Below, piece after piece: positions 1 to 11,062 of a stretch of DNA of 64,000 bases (the stretch's first letter is position 1; each line of letters opens with the position of its first letter). Below the pieces are notes generated by a model. The model had not been told where the DNA came from. It saw only the letters and a list, made by a program, of their open reading frames with translations, and ran no database searches. This DNA comes from Proteus vulgaris (GTDB taxonomy: Bacteria > Pseudomonadota > Gammaproteobacteria > Enterobacterales > Enterobacteriaceae), in the NCBI RefSeq assembly GCF_033708015.1, contig NZ_CP137920.1, positions 2,294,001 to 2,358,000 of the forward strand. Reading direction: 5' to 3'. A program made the position numbers and the translations under genes.

Positions 1-126
1 ACGTTCTCTGCCGAAGATATGATGAGAGCTGGTCGAGATGTTGAAAAGAATGTACTTAGCCATGCCTTATATTGGGTACTTTCACAACGTGTCTTCGTTT
101 ACGGTAACAGAACAATCATTTTATAA
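1..126 (+). CDS. C-terminal end of an unidentified protein (5' cut by window)
   Basis: Frame 1 is open from the first base to a TAA at 124-126 and gives the last 41 residues of a protein whose start lies outside the window. The tail contains SAEDMMRAGRDVEKN and ends in NRTIIL. I do not recognise the family. A strong hairpin with a T-run follows about 40 bases later, which supports a real gene end here. Confidence 0.5.
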   Translation, partial: TFSAEDMMRAGRDVEKNVLSHALYWVLSQRVFVYGNRTIIL

Positions 127-168
127 ATTTTCTGTCACCAATAATGCAAACATGATGACTATCTAAAA

Positions 169-206
169 GTAAACCGCGATATAAAACATATCGCGGTTTA
201 CTTTTT
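169..206 (+). terminator. Intrinsic terminator after the partial first gene
   Basis: A 13-bp perfect stem (169-181 with 189-201, core AAACCGCGATA) encloses a 7-base loop and is followed by TTTTTAT. It lies 40 bases after the stop of the truncated first gene and before tRNA-Tyr. Confidence 0.85.
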
Positions 207-381
207 ATCTCTTATTAATAAAGATGATATTGCTTAAAATCAATATGATAGCGCATAAAGCTTGAACGATACGCACATTTTTACAGCAGTCAGTCTATTT
301 TTAGCAAAATAGCGCTTTACAGATTTCAGGTATTTGGTATTATTGCGCCCGCTGTCACGGACAGCAAAACAATTTAATGTT

Positions 382-466
<85 letters not shown>

Positions 467-497
467 TCTCCTCTTCGCTTTCTTCTCTAAAATTATC

Positions 498-1361
498 TTA
501 TTCCATTTTATCAATTAAATCCAAAAATCGATTCAATATGCTTGAATGATACTTAGATTTATAGATATAACAGCTATACCGCATTTCCGGTTGAGTTAAT
601 GGTATAAAGCATAAGTCGGCTTCATACTCACTTTTCAATGGATTTTCATCTGTTAATAAAAGAGAGTGGTGTGTTTGAATAAAACGTAAACAACAATTAA
701 GATCATCCATTATTCTGACACTCACAGCCTTTCCTCTATCTCCAATTTCACTCTCTAATTTTTTTATCTTAGCAGTTTTGTATAATGCCGGATCACAGAG
801 CCAAATATTTTCACTTAAGAGTCTATCAAGATTATTATTTACACTATTCACCAGTGTTTTTTGACAACAAATGCCCAAGTGCTTATTTTCTATTTTATGA
901 AGAAGGCTAAATTTTTCACTAATAATTTTCTCAGAACTTAATATTAATGTATTACCATCATAATCAGGTATTTCTTCAAAGTTTTCTCTTGAAAATCGCA
1001 TTATATTTATATGGGAATAATTTTTATTTGCTGCTTGATAAAACTGAGTTAAATACTGACTTTTTCCCCAATCATAATAAACATGAATGCTATTGTTTAT
1101 AATTCCCGAGATATGTTTTTTAGTTATCTCTTTTTCTTGAAGATAAAGCGATTTCAAATCATTATAAAGTTCAAGCCCTTCCTGGGTTAAACTCATACCA
1201 AACTTCTCTCGCTTAAATAAACGCTTACCTAATACGGCTTCAAAGTCTTTGATAGATTTAGCGACGGGAGGCGTCGTGCGATTCATCACCCGCGCAGCTT
1301 TACTTAACGAGCCATTTTCGACAACAGCCATAAAGGCTTCTAACTTACGAGAAAAAAACAT
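498..1361 (-). CDS. LysR-type transcriptional regulator
   Basis: A 287-residue protein with an N-terminal winged HTH (about residues 5-65, including ENGSLSKAARVMNRTTPPVA and the following KSIKDFEAVLGKRLFKRE segment) typical of LysR proteins. The remainder fits a weakly conserved effector-binding domain of normal length. An AAGGA lies upstream of the ATG. It is divergent from xthA across a 447-base AT-rich gap, but xthA is not an obvious target. The last residues approach the downstream tRNA-Tyr without overlapping it. The ligand and regulon cannot be inferred. Confidence 0.85.
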   Translation of the reverse strand: MFFSRKLEAFMAVVENGSLSKAARVMNRTTPPVAKSIKDFEAVLGKRLFKREKFGMSLTQEGLELYNDLKSLYLQEKEITKKHISGIINNSIHVYYDWGKSQYLTQFYQAANKNYSHINIMRFSRENFEEIPDYDGNTLILSSEKIISEKFSLLHKIENKHLGICCQKTLVNSVNNNLDRLLSENIWLCDPALYKTAKIKKLESEIGDRGKAVSVRIMDDLNCCLRFIQTHHSLLLTDENPLKSEYEADLCFIPLTQPEMRYSCYIYKSKYHSSILNRFLDLIDKME

Positions 1362-1808
1362 AATTCACCATTCCTTTGCTGTGTAGAATAAAATAATTTC
1401 ATTGATTCATTTTATGTAAATAAAATAGTGATTAATTAATTTAAAAATTAATTTTATATAAAAGCAGTTTTATATAAATATTTTTTTACCTCCTTTTAAT
1501 GAATACAATTTATAACTACAATATTATTTTTATTATGTCATCATTCTTCACATATAAAGAATAATAATACTTATATTCTTCTATCAAAGATTAGTTTATG
1601 TTTCTAGTTTGTTTAATTAATATTTTTTGTTATGCAATTAATTATTTTTATTAAATTAACACACTCTATTTAATCGCTTTTATTTTTATCTAATTTTATC
1701 TTTCTCTTGATAAGCTGTGCCATCATTTCCGTGATTTGCTTACATTCATTTTATGATCCTGCTAGTATTAGACATCCTATTATTCAATATATAAATGGTT
1801 ACAGTCAC
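1362..1808. other. AT-rich divergent intergenic region, LysR gene to xthA
   Basis: 447 bases of very AT-rich DNA hold both divergent promoters. An in-frame ATG at 1707 would lengthen XthA by 34 residues, but that stretch does not match the family and is treated as untranslated. No hairpin terminator, repeat or RNA gene was seen. Confidence 0.5.
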
Positions 1809-2615
1809 ATGAAATTTGTCTCTTTCAATATTAATGGTTTACGCGCTCGTCCTCACCAACTTGAAGCTATCATAGAAAAACATCAGCCAGATGTTATTGG
1901 TCTTCAAGAAACGAAAGTTCATGATGATATGTTTCCATTAGATACAGTGGGTGCCTTGGGTTATCATGTTTTCTATCATGGTCAAAAAGGACATTATGGG
2001 GTTGCCTTACTCACAAAAGAAAAGCCTGTCGCAGTACGTAAAGGCTTTCCTGGTGATGACGATGATGCTCAACGTCGAATGATAATGGCTGATATCGAAA
2101 CACCCGCGGGTTTATTGACTGTGATGAATGGTTATTTCCCTCAAGGTGAAAGCCGTGATCATGAAACTAAATTTCCAGCAAAAGAAAAATTCTATGCGGA
2201 TCTTCAAAATTACCTAACCAACAGCTTAAAACCGACCTCTTCCGTACTTATTATGGGGGATTTAAATATTAGCCCAACGGATAAAGATATTGGTATTGGC
2301 GAAAATAATATGAAACGCTGGTTAAAAACGGGTAAATGTTCTTTTTTACCAGAAGAGCGGGAATGGCTGGCAACTTTAATGGGCTGGGGATTAACAGATA
2401 CATTCCGCCAACAACACCCTGAAGCTGATGATAAATTTTCGTGGTTTGACTATCGTTCTAAAGGATTTGATGATAACCGAGGCTTACGTATAGACTTACT
2501 TCTAGCAAGTCGCTGCTTAGCGGAGAATTGCATTTCAACAGGCATTGATTACGAGATCCGAGGGATGGAAAAACCATCCGATCATGCACCCGTTTGGGCT
2601 GAATTTAAAATCTAA
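1809..2615 (+). CDS. xthA: Exodeoxyribonuclease III
   Basis: AP endonuclease and 3'-5' exonuclease of base-excision repair, in the EEP metal-dependent nuclease fold. From ATG 1809 the protein has 268 residues, the same as E. coli XthA, and begins [20 protein letters not shown]. Catalytic motifs are visible: the metal-binding Glu in GLQETK near residue 34, the [11 protein letters not shown] loop, and the C-terminal SDHAPVW. The upstream in-frame ATG at 1707 was rejected because its 34-residue extension is unlike the family. A terminator shared with convergent topB follows. Confidence 0.96.
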   Translation: MKFVSFNINGLRARPHQLEAIIEKHQPDVIGLQETKVHDDMFPLDTVGALGYHVFYHGQKGHYGVALLTKEKPVAVRKGFPGDDDDAQRRMIMADIETPAGLLTVMNGYFPQGESRDHETKFPAKEKFYADLQNYLTNSLKPTSSVLIMGDLNISPTDKDIGIGENNMKRWLKTGKCSFLPEEREWLATLMGWGLTDTFRQQHPEADDKFSWFDYRSKGFDDNRGLRIDLLLASRCLAENCISTGIDYEIRGMEKPSDHAPVWAEFKI

Positions 2616-2637
2616 ATAGATCCAATCTTCATTTCAT

Positions 2638-2677
2638 AAAAGCACTTCCCTAAATAATGAAGGAAGTGCTTTTTATT
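2638..2677. terminator. Bidirectional terminator between xthA and topB
   Basis: The stem AGCACTTCC (2641-2649) pairs with GGAAGTGCT (2662-2670). There is an A-run before and a T-run after, so it can serve both convergent genes. Confidence 0.85.
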
Positions 2678-2682
2678 TGTAC

Positions 2683-4644
2683 TTAATGATCCGTAGCCGC
2701 TTCTTTACTCTGCGCTTTATTTTTTGTAGCACTTCCTTTATTACTTCCTTTAGAAGCTGCCTTTCGCTTTTTATTATGTGCCGGTGCAGGAAGATTTCTA
2801 AACGCTTGAATATTCGGACGACGTTTTGCTTGAGTAATCAACTCTATTAAAGTGCTATTTAATGGCATCATAAAGTCTTGATATTTAAATTGCTTTTCAC
2901 TAATTTGCGTAAGTATCGATTCCCAATGTGCGGTCATATCGGGTAAAGTTGCCATATCTGGCAATACATGAATTAACGCTCTTCCCGCTGGCGTTGAATT
3001 AATCGCTCGTCCTTTTTTTTGCAGAAAGCCACGTTTAAATAACAGTTCAATAATTCCCGCTCTTGTCGCTTCAGTGCCTAATCCATCCGTTGCTCTTAGT
3101 ATTTTTTTAAGTTCTTTATCTTGAACAAAGCGCGCAATTCCGGTCATAGCAGACAGCAATGTTGCATCAGTAAAAGGCCTTGGGGGTTGCGTTTGCTTTT
3201 CAACAATCTCTCCCTTTTCACACAACAACTCATCGTCTTTAGCCACTATTGGCAATGCAGAACCGTCATTTTCAGCATCTTGCTCTTTCGCACCTAATAA
3301 TATTCGCCATCCTGCTTGTGCTAAAAAACGCGCTTTAGCGATAAATTTGCCATTCTCAATATCAAGTTCAATAACGCATTTACGATAAACAGCATCAGGC
3401 ATAAATTGCATTAAATATTGACGAGCCACCAGATAATAAATATTTTTCTCATTTTCAGTTAATGAGATCTTACCTGTTTTTGCCGTTGGAATAATTGCAT
3501 GGTGAGCATCAACTTTTTTATCATCCCAACAACGATTCTTTTTATCTATATCTAGGGTATCTTGCGGTAATAAGCTTGCGTCATGTGTGCTAATCGCATT
3601 AATCACAGCATGACGACCAGCAAAATGTTCATTGGGTAGATAACGACTGTCAGAACGTGGATAAGTAATGAGCTTATGTGTTTCATATAAGCGTTGGCAC
3701 GTATCTAAGACTTGTTGTGCGCTTAAGCCAAAGCGTTTTGCCGCTTCAATTTGTAATGCGGAAAGTGAAAAAGGAAGCGGCGCTATTTCAGACTCTTGCT
3801 TATCTTGATAATCCGTTACATTCGCAGGTTTGCCTTTAATTCTCTCAACAACATGCTCTGCAAGTTTACGATTTAATAACCGTCCTTCCTCATCTTGCCA
3901 AGGTTCACAATGTTCACTTGGTTGCCAAGTCGCAGTAAAGCGTTCATCGGCAGGTGTTACAACATGCGCTTTAACTTCAAAGAAATCTTTAGGAACAAAG
4001 TTTTCAATTTCTTCATCACGCCGAACCACTAAACCTAATACGGGTGTTTGCACTCGCCCTACTGATAATACACCTTGGTAACCATTGCGTTGACCTAAGA
4101 GCGTATAGGCTCGAGTCATATTAATACCATAAAGCCAATCAGCTCTTGCTCGCGCCAAAGCAGATACACACAATGGTACAAATTCATGGTTATAGCGTAG
4201 CTTATCAATAGCACGCGTCACTGCCGCTGGATTTAAGTCATTAATTAAGCAACGACGCGCCTGTTTTCTTTGCTCTTCGCTGATATTTAAATAGTTAAGC
4301 ACTTCATCGACTAACAGCTGACCTTCACGATCTGGGTCGCCTGCGTGGATCACTTCTTTTGCCTGCTTAAGTAGTGTTTTGATGGTTTCTAACTGTTTTT
4401 TTACATCAGCTCTGGGCTTGAGTTGCCACTTTTCAGGAATAATGGGCAAATCATCTAACGACCAGCGGGCGTACCGCGGGTCGTATGCATCCGGCTCAGC
4501 TTGTTCAAGTAAGTGACCAACACACCATGTCACATACTGGTTATCACCACAAAGAATAAAACCATCGCCCCGTTTGTGAGGCTTTGGCAATACATCAGCA
4601 ATAGCGCGAGCAAGGCTGGGTTTTTCTGCAATAAATAATCTCAT
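2683..4644 (-). CDS. topB: DNA topoisomerase III
   Basis: Type IA topoisomerase that decatenates replication and recombination intermediates. It has 653 residues, the E. coli length. An N-terminal TOPRIM domain starts [20 protein letters not shown] and includes [10 protein letters not shown]. The active-site tyrosine lies in [12 protein letters not shown] (about residue 328). The C-terminal tail is basic and rich in Lys, Ser and Asn, as expected for DNA binding. It is the last gene of a ydjA-selD-topB cluster, and its ATG sits 4 bases after the selD stop, which implies coupling; no strong Shine-Dalgarno was seen. Confidence 0.97.
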   Translation of the reverse strand: MRLFIAEKPSLARAIADVLPKPHKRGDGFILCGDNQYVTWCVGHLLEQAEPDAYDPRYARWSLDDLPIIPEKWQLKPRADVKKQLETIKTLLKQAKEVIHAGDPDREGQLLVDEVLNYLNISEEQRKQARRCLINDLNPAAVTRAIDKLRYNHEFVPLCVSALARARADWLYGINMTRAYTLLGQRNGYQGVLSVGRVQTPVLGLVVRRDEEIENFVPKDFFEVKAHVVTPADERFTATWQPSEHCEPWQDEEGRLLNRKLAEHVVERIKGKPANVTDYQDKQESEIAPLPFSLSALQIEAAKRFGLSAQQVLDTCQRLYETHKLITYPRSDSRYLPNEHFAGRHAVINAISTHDASLLPQDTLDIDKKNRCWDDKKVDAHHAIIPTAKTGKISLTENEKNIYYLVARQYLMQFMPDAVYRKCVIELDIENGKFIAKARFLAQAGWRILLGAKEQDAENDGSALPIVAKDDELLCEKGEIVEKQTQPPRPFTDATLLSAMTGIARFVQDKELKKILRATDGLGTEATRAGIIELLFKRGFLQKKGRAINSTPAGRALIHVLPDMATLPDMTAHWESILTQISEKQFKYQDFMMPLNSTLIELITQAKRRPNIQAFRNLPAPAHNKKRKAASKGSNKGSATKNKAQSKEAATDH

Positions 4645-4648
4645 TACG

Positions 4649-5692
4649 TTAGTCAGTCACTTCAATCAACGCTTTTCCCGCTACTGGTGCCGTTAATTCA
4701 CCAATAGACGTTAATTCAATATCAAAACGTGAGGCAACTTCTTTCACTTTTTCAACCGCTTCAGGTAATACGGCTAATAGTAAACCCCCTGATGTTTGTG
4801 GATCACAGAGCAACTTACGTTGCATTTCAGTGATCTCACCAATTAAATGACCATAACTTTCAAAGTTACGACCTGTTCCCCCAGGAACACAGCCTTGTTC
4901 TATATAAGACTCGACTTCTGGCAATCTAGGGACTTGTGAGAAATGAATAGTCGCTTGTACACCAGAGCCATCACAGATTTCGCTTAAATGTCCTAATAAA
5001 CCGAACCCTGTAACGTCGGTCATTGCAGTGACACCTTCAATATCAGAAAAATCAGAACCGGCTTTATTCATACGGCACATAATTTCTGTCGCTAAACCTT
5101 GGTGTTCTGGTTTTAGTAGCCCTTTCTTCTCAGCGGTTGTTAATACACCAATACCCAAAGGTTTCGTTAAAAAAAGCTGACATCCTGCTTTAGCTTCGCT
5201 GTTTTTCTTCACTTTACTGACGGGCACAACCCCTGTTACAGCAAGACCAAAAATAGGCTCAGGTGCATCAATTGAGTGACCACCAGCGAGTGAAATGCCT
5301 GCTTCTTGGCAAGCAGCTCGACCACCCTCAATCACTTCGCGTGCGATTTCCGGTGCCAGTTTATTAATTGGCCAGCCTAAAATAGCAATCGCCATAATCG
5401 GTTTTCCGCCCATGGCAAAAATATCGCTAATTGCATTTGTTGCCGCAATACGCCCAAAATCATAGGGGTTATCAACGATTGGCATAAAGAAATCAGTGGT
5501 GCTGATAATACCTGTACCGTTTCCTAAATCATAAACAGCAGCATCATCTTTGGTTTCATTACCGACAAGTAAATGAGGATCATGAAATTTAGCTTGTTCA
5601 CTGTGTAAAATGGTTTCTAAAACTTTTGGCGAGATTTTACAACCACAACCTGCACCATGACTGTATTGTGTTAAACGAATTGCTTCAGACAT
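4649..5692 (-). CDS. selD: Selenide, water dikinase (selenophosphate synthetase)
   Basis: Makes selenophosphate from selenide and ATP, the donor for selenocysteine tRNA and selenouridine. It has 347 residues, the E. coli length. The N-terminal catalytic loop is [11 protein letters not shown] with Cys16 and Lys19, matching Cys17 and Lys20 of E. coli; the catalytic residue is Cys, not Sec. AIRS-type ATP-binding segments ([34 protein letters not shown]) are present. It lies between ydjA (15-base gap) and topB (4-base gap). Confidence 0.97.
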   Translation of the reverse strand: MSEAIRLTQYSHGAGCGCKISPKVLETILHSEQAKFHDPHLLVGNETKDDAAVYDLGNGTGIISTTDFFMPIVDNPYDFGRIAATNAISDIFAMGGKPIMAIAILGWPINKLAPEIAREVIEGGRAACQEAGISLAGGHSIDAPEPIFGLAVTGVVPVSKVKKNSEAKAGCQLFLTKPLGIGVLTTAEKKGLLKPEHQGLATEIMCRMNKAGSDFSDIEGVTAMTDVTGFGLLGHLSEICDGSGVQATIHFSQVPRLPEVESYIEQGCVPGGTGRNFESYGHLIGEITEMQRKLLCDPQTSGGLLLAVLPEAVEKVKEVASRFDIELTSIGELTAPVAGKALIEVTD

Positions 5693-5707
5693 AACATGCC
5701 ATCCTTT

Positions 5708-6259
5708 TTAAAAATAAGTCACAAAATCAGTTAAGTCGGCAGGAGAAACTGTCATTGGTGCTTTCAAGGCTGGCGTACCTAAATAAAGGAAACCAATAAT
5801 CTGGTCGTGTTCGCTACAGCCAAGTCCTTCTCTTACAACGGCATCATGAGTCCAAGAGCCTGAACGCCAAATTCCCCCAAATCCTTGCGCAACAGCCGCC
5901 ATTTGCATTGCTTGCACACTACAACCAGCGGCAACAACTTGCTCCCATTCAGGAACTTTAGGGTGTTCTTTCACTTTCGCAATAACCGTGATAATCAATG
6001 GGGCACGAAAAGGTGCATTTTTTGCTTTTTCTTCAACTTCTGGTCCTAAATTACTCGCTATTGCCGCCTTATGCAGTAATTGGCTAAAACGCTCAATGCC
6101 TTCATTTTGCATCACTATAAAATGCCAAGGCTTAAGTGCACCATGATCAGGCGCGCGCATACCTGCTTGTAAAATAGTATTGAGGGCTTCACTATCAGGG
6201 GCTGGCGTAGTCAGTCGAGAAGCTGAACGGCGGTTCAAAAGCAGTGTTAATGCATCCAT
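5708..6259 (-). CDS. ydjA: YdjA-family NAD(P)H nitroreductase
   Basis: Small FMN-dependent nitroreductase-fold protein of 183 residues, the same as E. coli YdjA. It begins [20 protein letters not shown], with the typical RRS.R flavin phosphate contact, and has [13 protein letters not shown] and [11 protein letters not shown]. The physiological substrate is not established for the family. A clear GGAG precedes the ATG. It is first in a cluster with selD and topB, and divergent from sppA as in E. coli. Confidence 0.93.
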   Translation of the reverse strand: MDALTLLLNRRSASRLTTPAPDSEALNTILQAGMRAPDHGALKPWHFIVMQNEGIERFSQLLHKAAIASNLGPEVEEKAKNAPFRAPLIITVIAKVKEHPKVPEWEQVVAAGCSVQAMQMAAVAQGFGGIWRSGSWTHDAVVREGLGCSEHDQIIGFLYLGTPALKAPMTVSPADLTDFVTYF

Positions 6260-6803
6260 TTTTATTCTCCTGTCAGCATTTTATTTTAGCAAGATCCCCT
6301 TCTTATGGGGATGGACAGTTCTTATCAATTCGCAGTATAACAAACTGTGATATTACCACCATCCGCAGATTTAGGCGGAAATTTTTCTAAAAATCAGCTG
6401 AGTGGTTATTTTATCGTAATTTATTGTTCATAAAATGATTAATCTTGGCTTACTCAGTTAGTTTAAGTTTGCTTTGAGCTTATTTTTCTTTTTAACTCAG
6501 CGCTCCTCTATATCACTTTGATGCCTTTTTGTGTGAGTTTATTTAGCTATTTTTACGTAAGATAATTTTTACTTAATAACATCTTAAGTAAAAATTTATC
6601 ATTAGTGGTTTCCTAAAAATCAATGACAGACATTCAATAAGAGCTATATTAGAATATTCCTTCATTGTTATTGCTATTCTCTCTATTGTTAACAACACTT
6701 TTTGTTTTAATAGTATGAGATTATGTGGATATAGCCTGCTTACCAATAATTCTAGCATGACTGTTTAGGATTAAATTTTAGCTTTACATGATGTGGAGAT
6801 AGT
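6260..6803. other. Divergent intergenic region ydjA to sppA
   Basis: 544 bases without a supported gene. A short hairpin (ATCCCC/GGGGAT, about 6293-6312) lies in the probable ydjA leader, and the remainder is AT-rich promoter DNA. A 61-codon open frame on the minus strand here has no family character and was not called. Confidence 0.4.
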
Positions 6804-8660
6804 ATGAATAAAATTATGGAGTTAATCGGCGCAATATTAAAATTCAGTTGGCAAGCCATTAACTTTATCCGGAAATTAATCTTAAACGTTATTTTCTTTT
6901 TTCTTCTCTTTATGGTCATTGGTATTTTCTTAATTAGTAAAGAAGCACAAAAACCGATGAGTTATGAAGGTGCCCTTCTTGTTGATCTTAAAGGTGTGAT
7001 TGTTGACCAAACTGCGACCCAAAACCCTTTAGGAGAAGTTGGACGTGAGCTTTTAGGCGTTTCTAATAGCCAGCTCCAAGAAAATTCATTATTCGAAATC
7101 GTCGATACGCTACGCAAAGCCTCTCAAGATCCGAAAATTAAAGGTATGGTGCTCAAACTTGATGAATTTGCAGGTGCAGATCAACCTTCGCTAAATTATA
7201 TTGGTAAAGCACTTAATGAATTTAAAAAGACAGGCAAACCGATTTTTGCCGTGAGTGGCTATTACAACCAGCCACAATATTATCTTGCGTCTTATGCAGA
7301 TAAAATTTATCTCACTCCTCAAGGTGCAGTCGGGGTTTATGGTTTTGGCTTTCAAAATCTCTATTACAAAACACTGCTAGAAAATTTAAAAGTAAGTACT
7401 CATATTTTCCGTGTAGGGACTTATAAATCTGCCGTTGAACCATTAATGCGTAATGACATGTCTGCAGAATCTCGAGAAGCTTCATTACGTTTAGTTAATG
7501 CACTGTGGTCTACTTATTTAACTCAAGTTGCAGAAAATCGTAGTATTACCACCGAGGATGTTTTCCCTGGTGCAAAAGAGATGATTGCACAGCTACGCAA
7601 TGCCGATGGGGACAACGCAACTTATGCGCTAAATCGTAAATTAGTGGACGCAGTAAGCTCATACGCTCAATTTGAAGCAGATATGACAGAAACCTTCCAA
7701 TGGGATAAAGAGAACCAGCAATTTAACAATATCAGCATTTATGATTATGCCGATACGTTAACTTCATCATTACCTGCAAATGATGAAGGTAATATTGCCG
7801 TAGTCGTTGTTCAAGGCGCCATTATTGATGGTGAAAGTATTCCTGGGTCTGCGGGGGGATCAACTATTGCGAATCAAATTCGCCAAGCACGTTTAGATCC
7901 GAATATTAAGGCACTTGTATTACGTGTCAATAGTCCAGGGGGGAGCGTTTCTGCATCAGAGCAAATACGCAGTGAAGTTGCCGCCTTTAAACAACAGAAA
8001 AAACATGTGGTTGTTTCAATGGGAGGCTTAGCCGCATCAGGTGGATATTGGATCTCAACCCCTGCAAACAAGATTATTGCGAGCCCATCAACGTTAACTG
8101 GCTCAATTGGTATTTTCGGCGTTATTAATACCTTTGAAAATAGCCTAGAATCTATTGGTGTTTATACTGATGGTGTCACAACTTCACCATTAGCCGGATT
8201 ATCTGTTACAAATAAACTCCCTGAAGAATTTGCAGAACTTTTACAGCTAAATATCGAAAGTGGCTATAAAACGTTTCTTAATTTAGTGGCAGAATCTCGT
8301 AAGAAAACACCTGCTCAAATTGATCGTATTGCTCAAGGTCGAGTATGGGTAGGAATAGATGCAAAAACGGTTGGTTTAGTTGATGAATTTGGTGATTTTG
8401 ATGATGCCATTGATGCTGTTGCTAAAATGGCAAAAATTGAGCACCCCGTTATTGATTGGATGAAGCCAGAATTAAGTCTCTCTGAACAGATCATTATGAG
8501 CTTATCATCTAACGCAAAAGCACTTATTCCTGATCCGTTACAAGCATATATACCTGCACCTGTTTTAAAAGAAGTCAAAACACAGACAGAGTTTTATCGC
8601 AACATGAATGATCCGCTAAATCGCTATGCGTATTGTTTATCTTGTGGCGATATTCAATAA
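6804..8660 (+). CDS. sppA: Signal peptide peptidase SppA (protease IV), 67K type
   Basis: Inner-membrane serine protease that degrades cleaved signal peptides in the periplasm. It has 618 residues, equal to E. coli SppA. One N-terminal membrane anchor lies at about 25-45. Two tandem S49 domains follow. The catalytic Lys is Lys208 (RVGTYKSAVEPL) and the nucleophile Ser412 (MGGLAASGGYW), matching the Lys209/Ser409 dyad of E. coli. GTGGAG precedes the ATG at good spacing. It sits upstream of ansA and pncA in the same direction, as in E. coli. Confidence 0.96.
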   Translation: MNKIMELIGAILKFSWQAINFIRKLILNVIFFFLLFMVIGIFLISKEAQKPMSYEGALLVDLKGVIVDQTATQNPLGEVGRELLGVSNSQLQENSLFEIVDTLRKASQDPKIKGMVLKLDEFAGADQPSLNYIGKALNEFKKTGKPIFAVSGYYNQPQYYLASYADKIYLTPQGAVGVYGFGFQNLYYKTLLENLKVSTHIFRVGTYKSAVEPLMRNDMSAESREASLRLVNALWSTYLTQVAENRSITTEDVFPGAKEMIAQLRNADGDNATYALNRKLVDAVSSYAQFEADMTETFQWDKENQQFNNISIYDYADTLTSSLPANDEGNIAVVVVQGAIIDGESIPGSAGGSTIANQIRQARLDPNIKALVLRVNSPGGSVSASEQIRSEVAAFKQQKKHVVVSMGGLAASGGYWISTPANKIIASPSTLTGSIGIFGVINTFENSLESIGVYTDGVTTSPLAGLSVTNKLPEEFAELLQLNIESGYKTFLNLVAESRKKTPAQIDRIAQGRVWVGIDAKTVGLVDEFGDFDDAIDAVAKMAKIEHPVIDWMKPELSLSEQIIMSLSSNAKALIPDPLQAYIPAPVLKEVKTQTEFYRNMNDPLNRYAYCLSCGDIQ

Positions 8661-8903
8661 TCTTGTCTATTCATACACCTGCTCATCAGGAACAGGTGTA
8701 TTCCTCTCTTTTTTCTGACTTTTATAGAATGATATTCTGATGAAAATTTTTGTTTGTTTGTCTTCATGCTATTTTTAACACAATGATTTAAAGCAGATAT
8801 TAGTTATTCTCTATTTTCTTTTTTTAGCATCCTTTCCTTTTTTTATTCTGCAAACTCCCTATAATCAGGTATTTCTCACAGCTTAATAAGAGTGCTTTGT
8901 CTG

Positions 8904-9926
8904 ATGCAAAAGAAATCAATCTACGTTGTTTATACTGGCGGTACTATTGGTATGCAACATTCTGAACATGGCTATATCCCGGTATCAGGACATTTACAAC
9001 GCCAATTAGCTAAAATGCCAGAATTTCACCGTGAGGAGATGCCTGATTTTACAATTAAAGAGCACCTTCCTTTAATTGATTCTTCAAATATCACCCCCGA
9101 AGATTGGCAATCTATCGCAGATGATATTAATGAAAATTATCACAATTATGATGGGTTTGTTATTCTTCATGGCACTGATACCATGGCATTTACCGCATCA
9201 GCACTCTCTTTTATGTTTGAAAACCTTAGCAAACCGATTATCGTGACTGGCTCTCAAATTCCTTTGGAAGCCTTACGGTCTGATGGACAAACAAACCTAT
9301 TAAATGCACTTTATCTCGCCGCACATCATCCAATTAATGAAGTGGCTCTGTTTTTCAATAACACACTGTATCGTGGAAACCGTACAGTAAAAGCACATGC
9401 GGATGGCTTTAATGCCTTTGCGTCACCAAATAGCGCACCATTATTAGAAGCTGGCATTAATATTAAACAATTTAAAATTAATTCCTTTCCTAAAGGAAAT
9501 GGGGAATTTATTGCACATAATATTACGCCTCAACCTATCGGTGTGATCACCATTTATCCAGGGCTTTCAGATGAAGTCGTTAAAAATATCCTGATGCAAC
9601 CTGTGAAAGCCTTAATATTGCGCTCTTATGGTGTCGGTAATGCCCCCTCACACCCTGCTCTACTTTCTACCCTACGTGAAGCAACAGAGCGGGGTATTGT
9701 TGTTATCAACCTTACACAATGTATTTCTGGTCGAGTCAATATGGAAGGTTATGCAACAGGTCAAGCATTAGCGGAAGTGGGTGTGATCAGTGGCTTTGAT
9801 ATGACATTTGAAGCAACATTAACTAAACTGCATTATCTTCTTAGTCAACAATATCATTACACTGAAATCTGCCAACTAATGCAACAAAACCTACGCGGTG
9901 AAATGACATTAGACGATAACAACTAA
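8904..9926 (+). CDS. ansA: L-asparaginase I, cytoplasmic
   Basis: Hydrolyses L-asparagine to aspartate and ammonia in the cytoplasm. From ATG 8904 there are 340 residues beginning MQKKSIYVVYTGGTIGMQ, aligning with E. coli AnsA (338). The two catalytic threonines lie in YTGGTIG and HGTDTMAFTAS. A GTG four codons upstream (8892) was rejected because the family starts at MQKKSIY. No signal peptide, so this is type I rather than periplasmic AnsB. It is followed 22 bases later by pncA, probably co-transcribed. Confidence 0.95.
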   Translation: MQKKSIYVVYTGGTIGMQHSEHGYIPVSGHLQRQLAKMPEFHREEMPDFTIKEHLPLIDSSNITPEDWQSIADDINENYHNYDGFVILHGTDTMAFTASALSFMFENLSKPIIVTGSQIPLEALRSDGQTNLLNALYLAAHHPINEVALFFNNTLYRGNRTVKAHADGFNAFASPNSAPLLEAGINIKQFKINSFPKGNGEFIAHNITPQPIGVITIYPGLSDEVVKNILMQPVKALILRSYGVGNAPSHPALLSTLREATERGIVVINLTQCISGRVNMEGYATGQALAEVGVISGFDMTFEATLTKLHYLLSQQYHYTEICQLMQQNLRGEMTLDDNN

Positions 9927-9948
9927 GTTTAATCAAAAGGTAAAATAG

Positions 9949-10593
9949 GTGAAAAACGCGGCACTGTTATTAGTTGATATACAAAATGATTTTTGTACAG
10001 GTGGTGCATTAGCTGTTAATGAAAGCGATAAAGTGATACAAACCGCCAACCAACTTATTCATACTTTCAATCAATCTAAAAACCCGATTATCGCCAGTTT
10101 AGATTGGCATCCAGCCGATCATCTTAGTTTTGCTGAAAATTCAGGCACTGTGGTGGGAGAAATTGGCACCCTTAATGGATTACCACAGGTTTGGTGGCCC
10201 GTTCATTGCGTACAAAATTCTTATGGTGCTGCATTTCATCCTGAATTAAACCAAGCCCAGATTAATCACATTATTTATAAAGGGCAAAACCGTCTTATTG
10301 ATAGTTATAGTGCTTTTTTTGATAACGACCATGAATATCAAACAGGCTTGCACACACTTTTGCACACGCTAAATATAAAACATCTTTATATTTTAGGAAT
10401 TGCTACGGATTACTGTGTCAAATTTACAGTGCTAGATGCGCTGTTATTAGGGTATCAAGTCTCAGTCATTACAGACGGTTGTCGTGGCGTCAATATTCAA
10501 GAAGGCGATAGCGAAAAAGCATTGGAAGAGATGCAGGCAAAGGGCGCGACATTAATTGATTCAGCACATTGGCTTAATCGTAACAATCAATAG
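9949..10593 (+). CDS. pncA: Nicotinamidase / pyrazinamidase
   Basis: Deamidates nicotinamide to nicotinate in NAD salvage. It has 214 residues with a GTG start behind AAGG. The catalytic triad is Asp10 (LLLVDIQNDF), Lys111 (YKGQNR) and Cys156 (GIATDYCVKFT). The metal site is Asp52-His54-His58 (DWHPADH), with His86 in the HCVQN motif. It lies directly downstream of ansA, the conserved enterobacterial order. Confidence 0.96.
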   Translation: MKNAALLLVDIQNDFCTGGALAVNESDKVIQTANQLIHTFNQSKNPIIASLDWHPADHLSFAENSGTVVGEIGTLNGLPQVWWPVHCVQNSYGAAFHPELNQAQINHIIYKGQNRLIDSYSAFFDNDHEYQTGLHTLLHTLNIKHLYILGIATDYCVKFTVLDALLLGYQVSVITDGCRGVNIQEGDSEKALEEMQAKGATLIDSAHWLNRNNQ

Positions 10594-10619
10594 GTTCGTT
10601 ATTTTCTTTATCTTAATAA

Positions 10620-10668
10620 AATGAGAAAGGGGCTATTTTTAACCAACCTGGTTAATAAACATCCCCTT
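10620..10668. terminator. Probable terminator between pncA and yeaC
   Basis: An imperfect long hairpin pairs AAAGGGG (10626-10632) with CCCCTTTT (about 10663-10670), with an inner AACCA/TGGTT stem. It sits between convergent genes with A/T tracts on both sides. Confidence 0.6.
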
Positions 10669-10699
10669 TTATCTCTATTTTATCCATTCAACACACTTT

Positions 10700-10981
10700 T
10701 TAGTCATCATCCATTGGCGTTAACGTTGCCAAACGTTCAGATTGAAACTGAGCTTTTAATTCTTGTTTACTCTTCATGGTAATTTGCCCATTCGTTCCTA
10801 CTGTCATATGTTCAGGTGTGTGGTTATTTTTCGCCTGCCATAATAAAACAATCTGCATACAATGCTCTTTTTGCTCATCAGTCAATGCAACGCCATCAGG
10901 CCATTTACCTAGTTCAACCGCTGTTGAAATACGCTGGTAAATCTCAGGGGTTACCATCGAAATAAGTTCATTAACTTCCAT
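10700..10981 (-). CDS. yeaC: YeaC family protein (DUF1315)
   Basis: A 93-residue cytoplasmic protein of unknown function, recognisable from VELGKWPDGVALTDEQKEHC and the MKSKQELKAQF region. The start was set at the ATG giving MEVNELISMVTPEIY, which aligns with E. coli YeaC and has GGAG six bases upstream. An ATG four codons earlier lacks a well-placed site. It is 81 bases downstream of msrB on the same strand, as in E. coli. Confidence 0.9.
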   Translation of the reverse strand: MEVNELISMVTPEIYQRISTAVELGKWPDGVALTDEQKEHCMQIVLLWQAKNNHTPEHMTVGTNGQITMKSKQELKAQFQSERLATLTPMDDD

Positions 10982-11062
10982 TGATTGCTCCATAAGCTAA
11001 ATAATCACTTGAAATGGCTGAATCGTTTTTTCTTTTGTTGTTATTTTGTTAATTTAACGAAA

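Noticed and set aside
6573..6758. 61-codon minus-strand open frame in the ydjA-sppA gap
   Set aside because: AT-rich, low-complexity peptide in promoter DNA, with no supporting ribosome site or family match.
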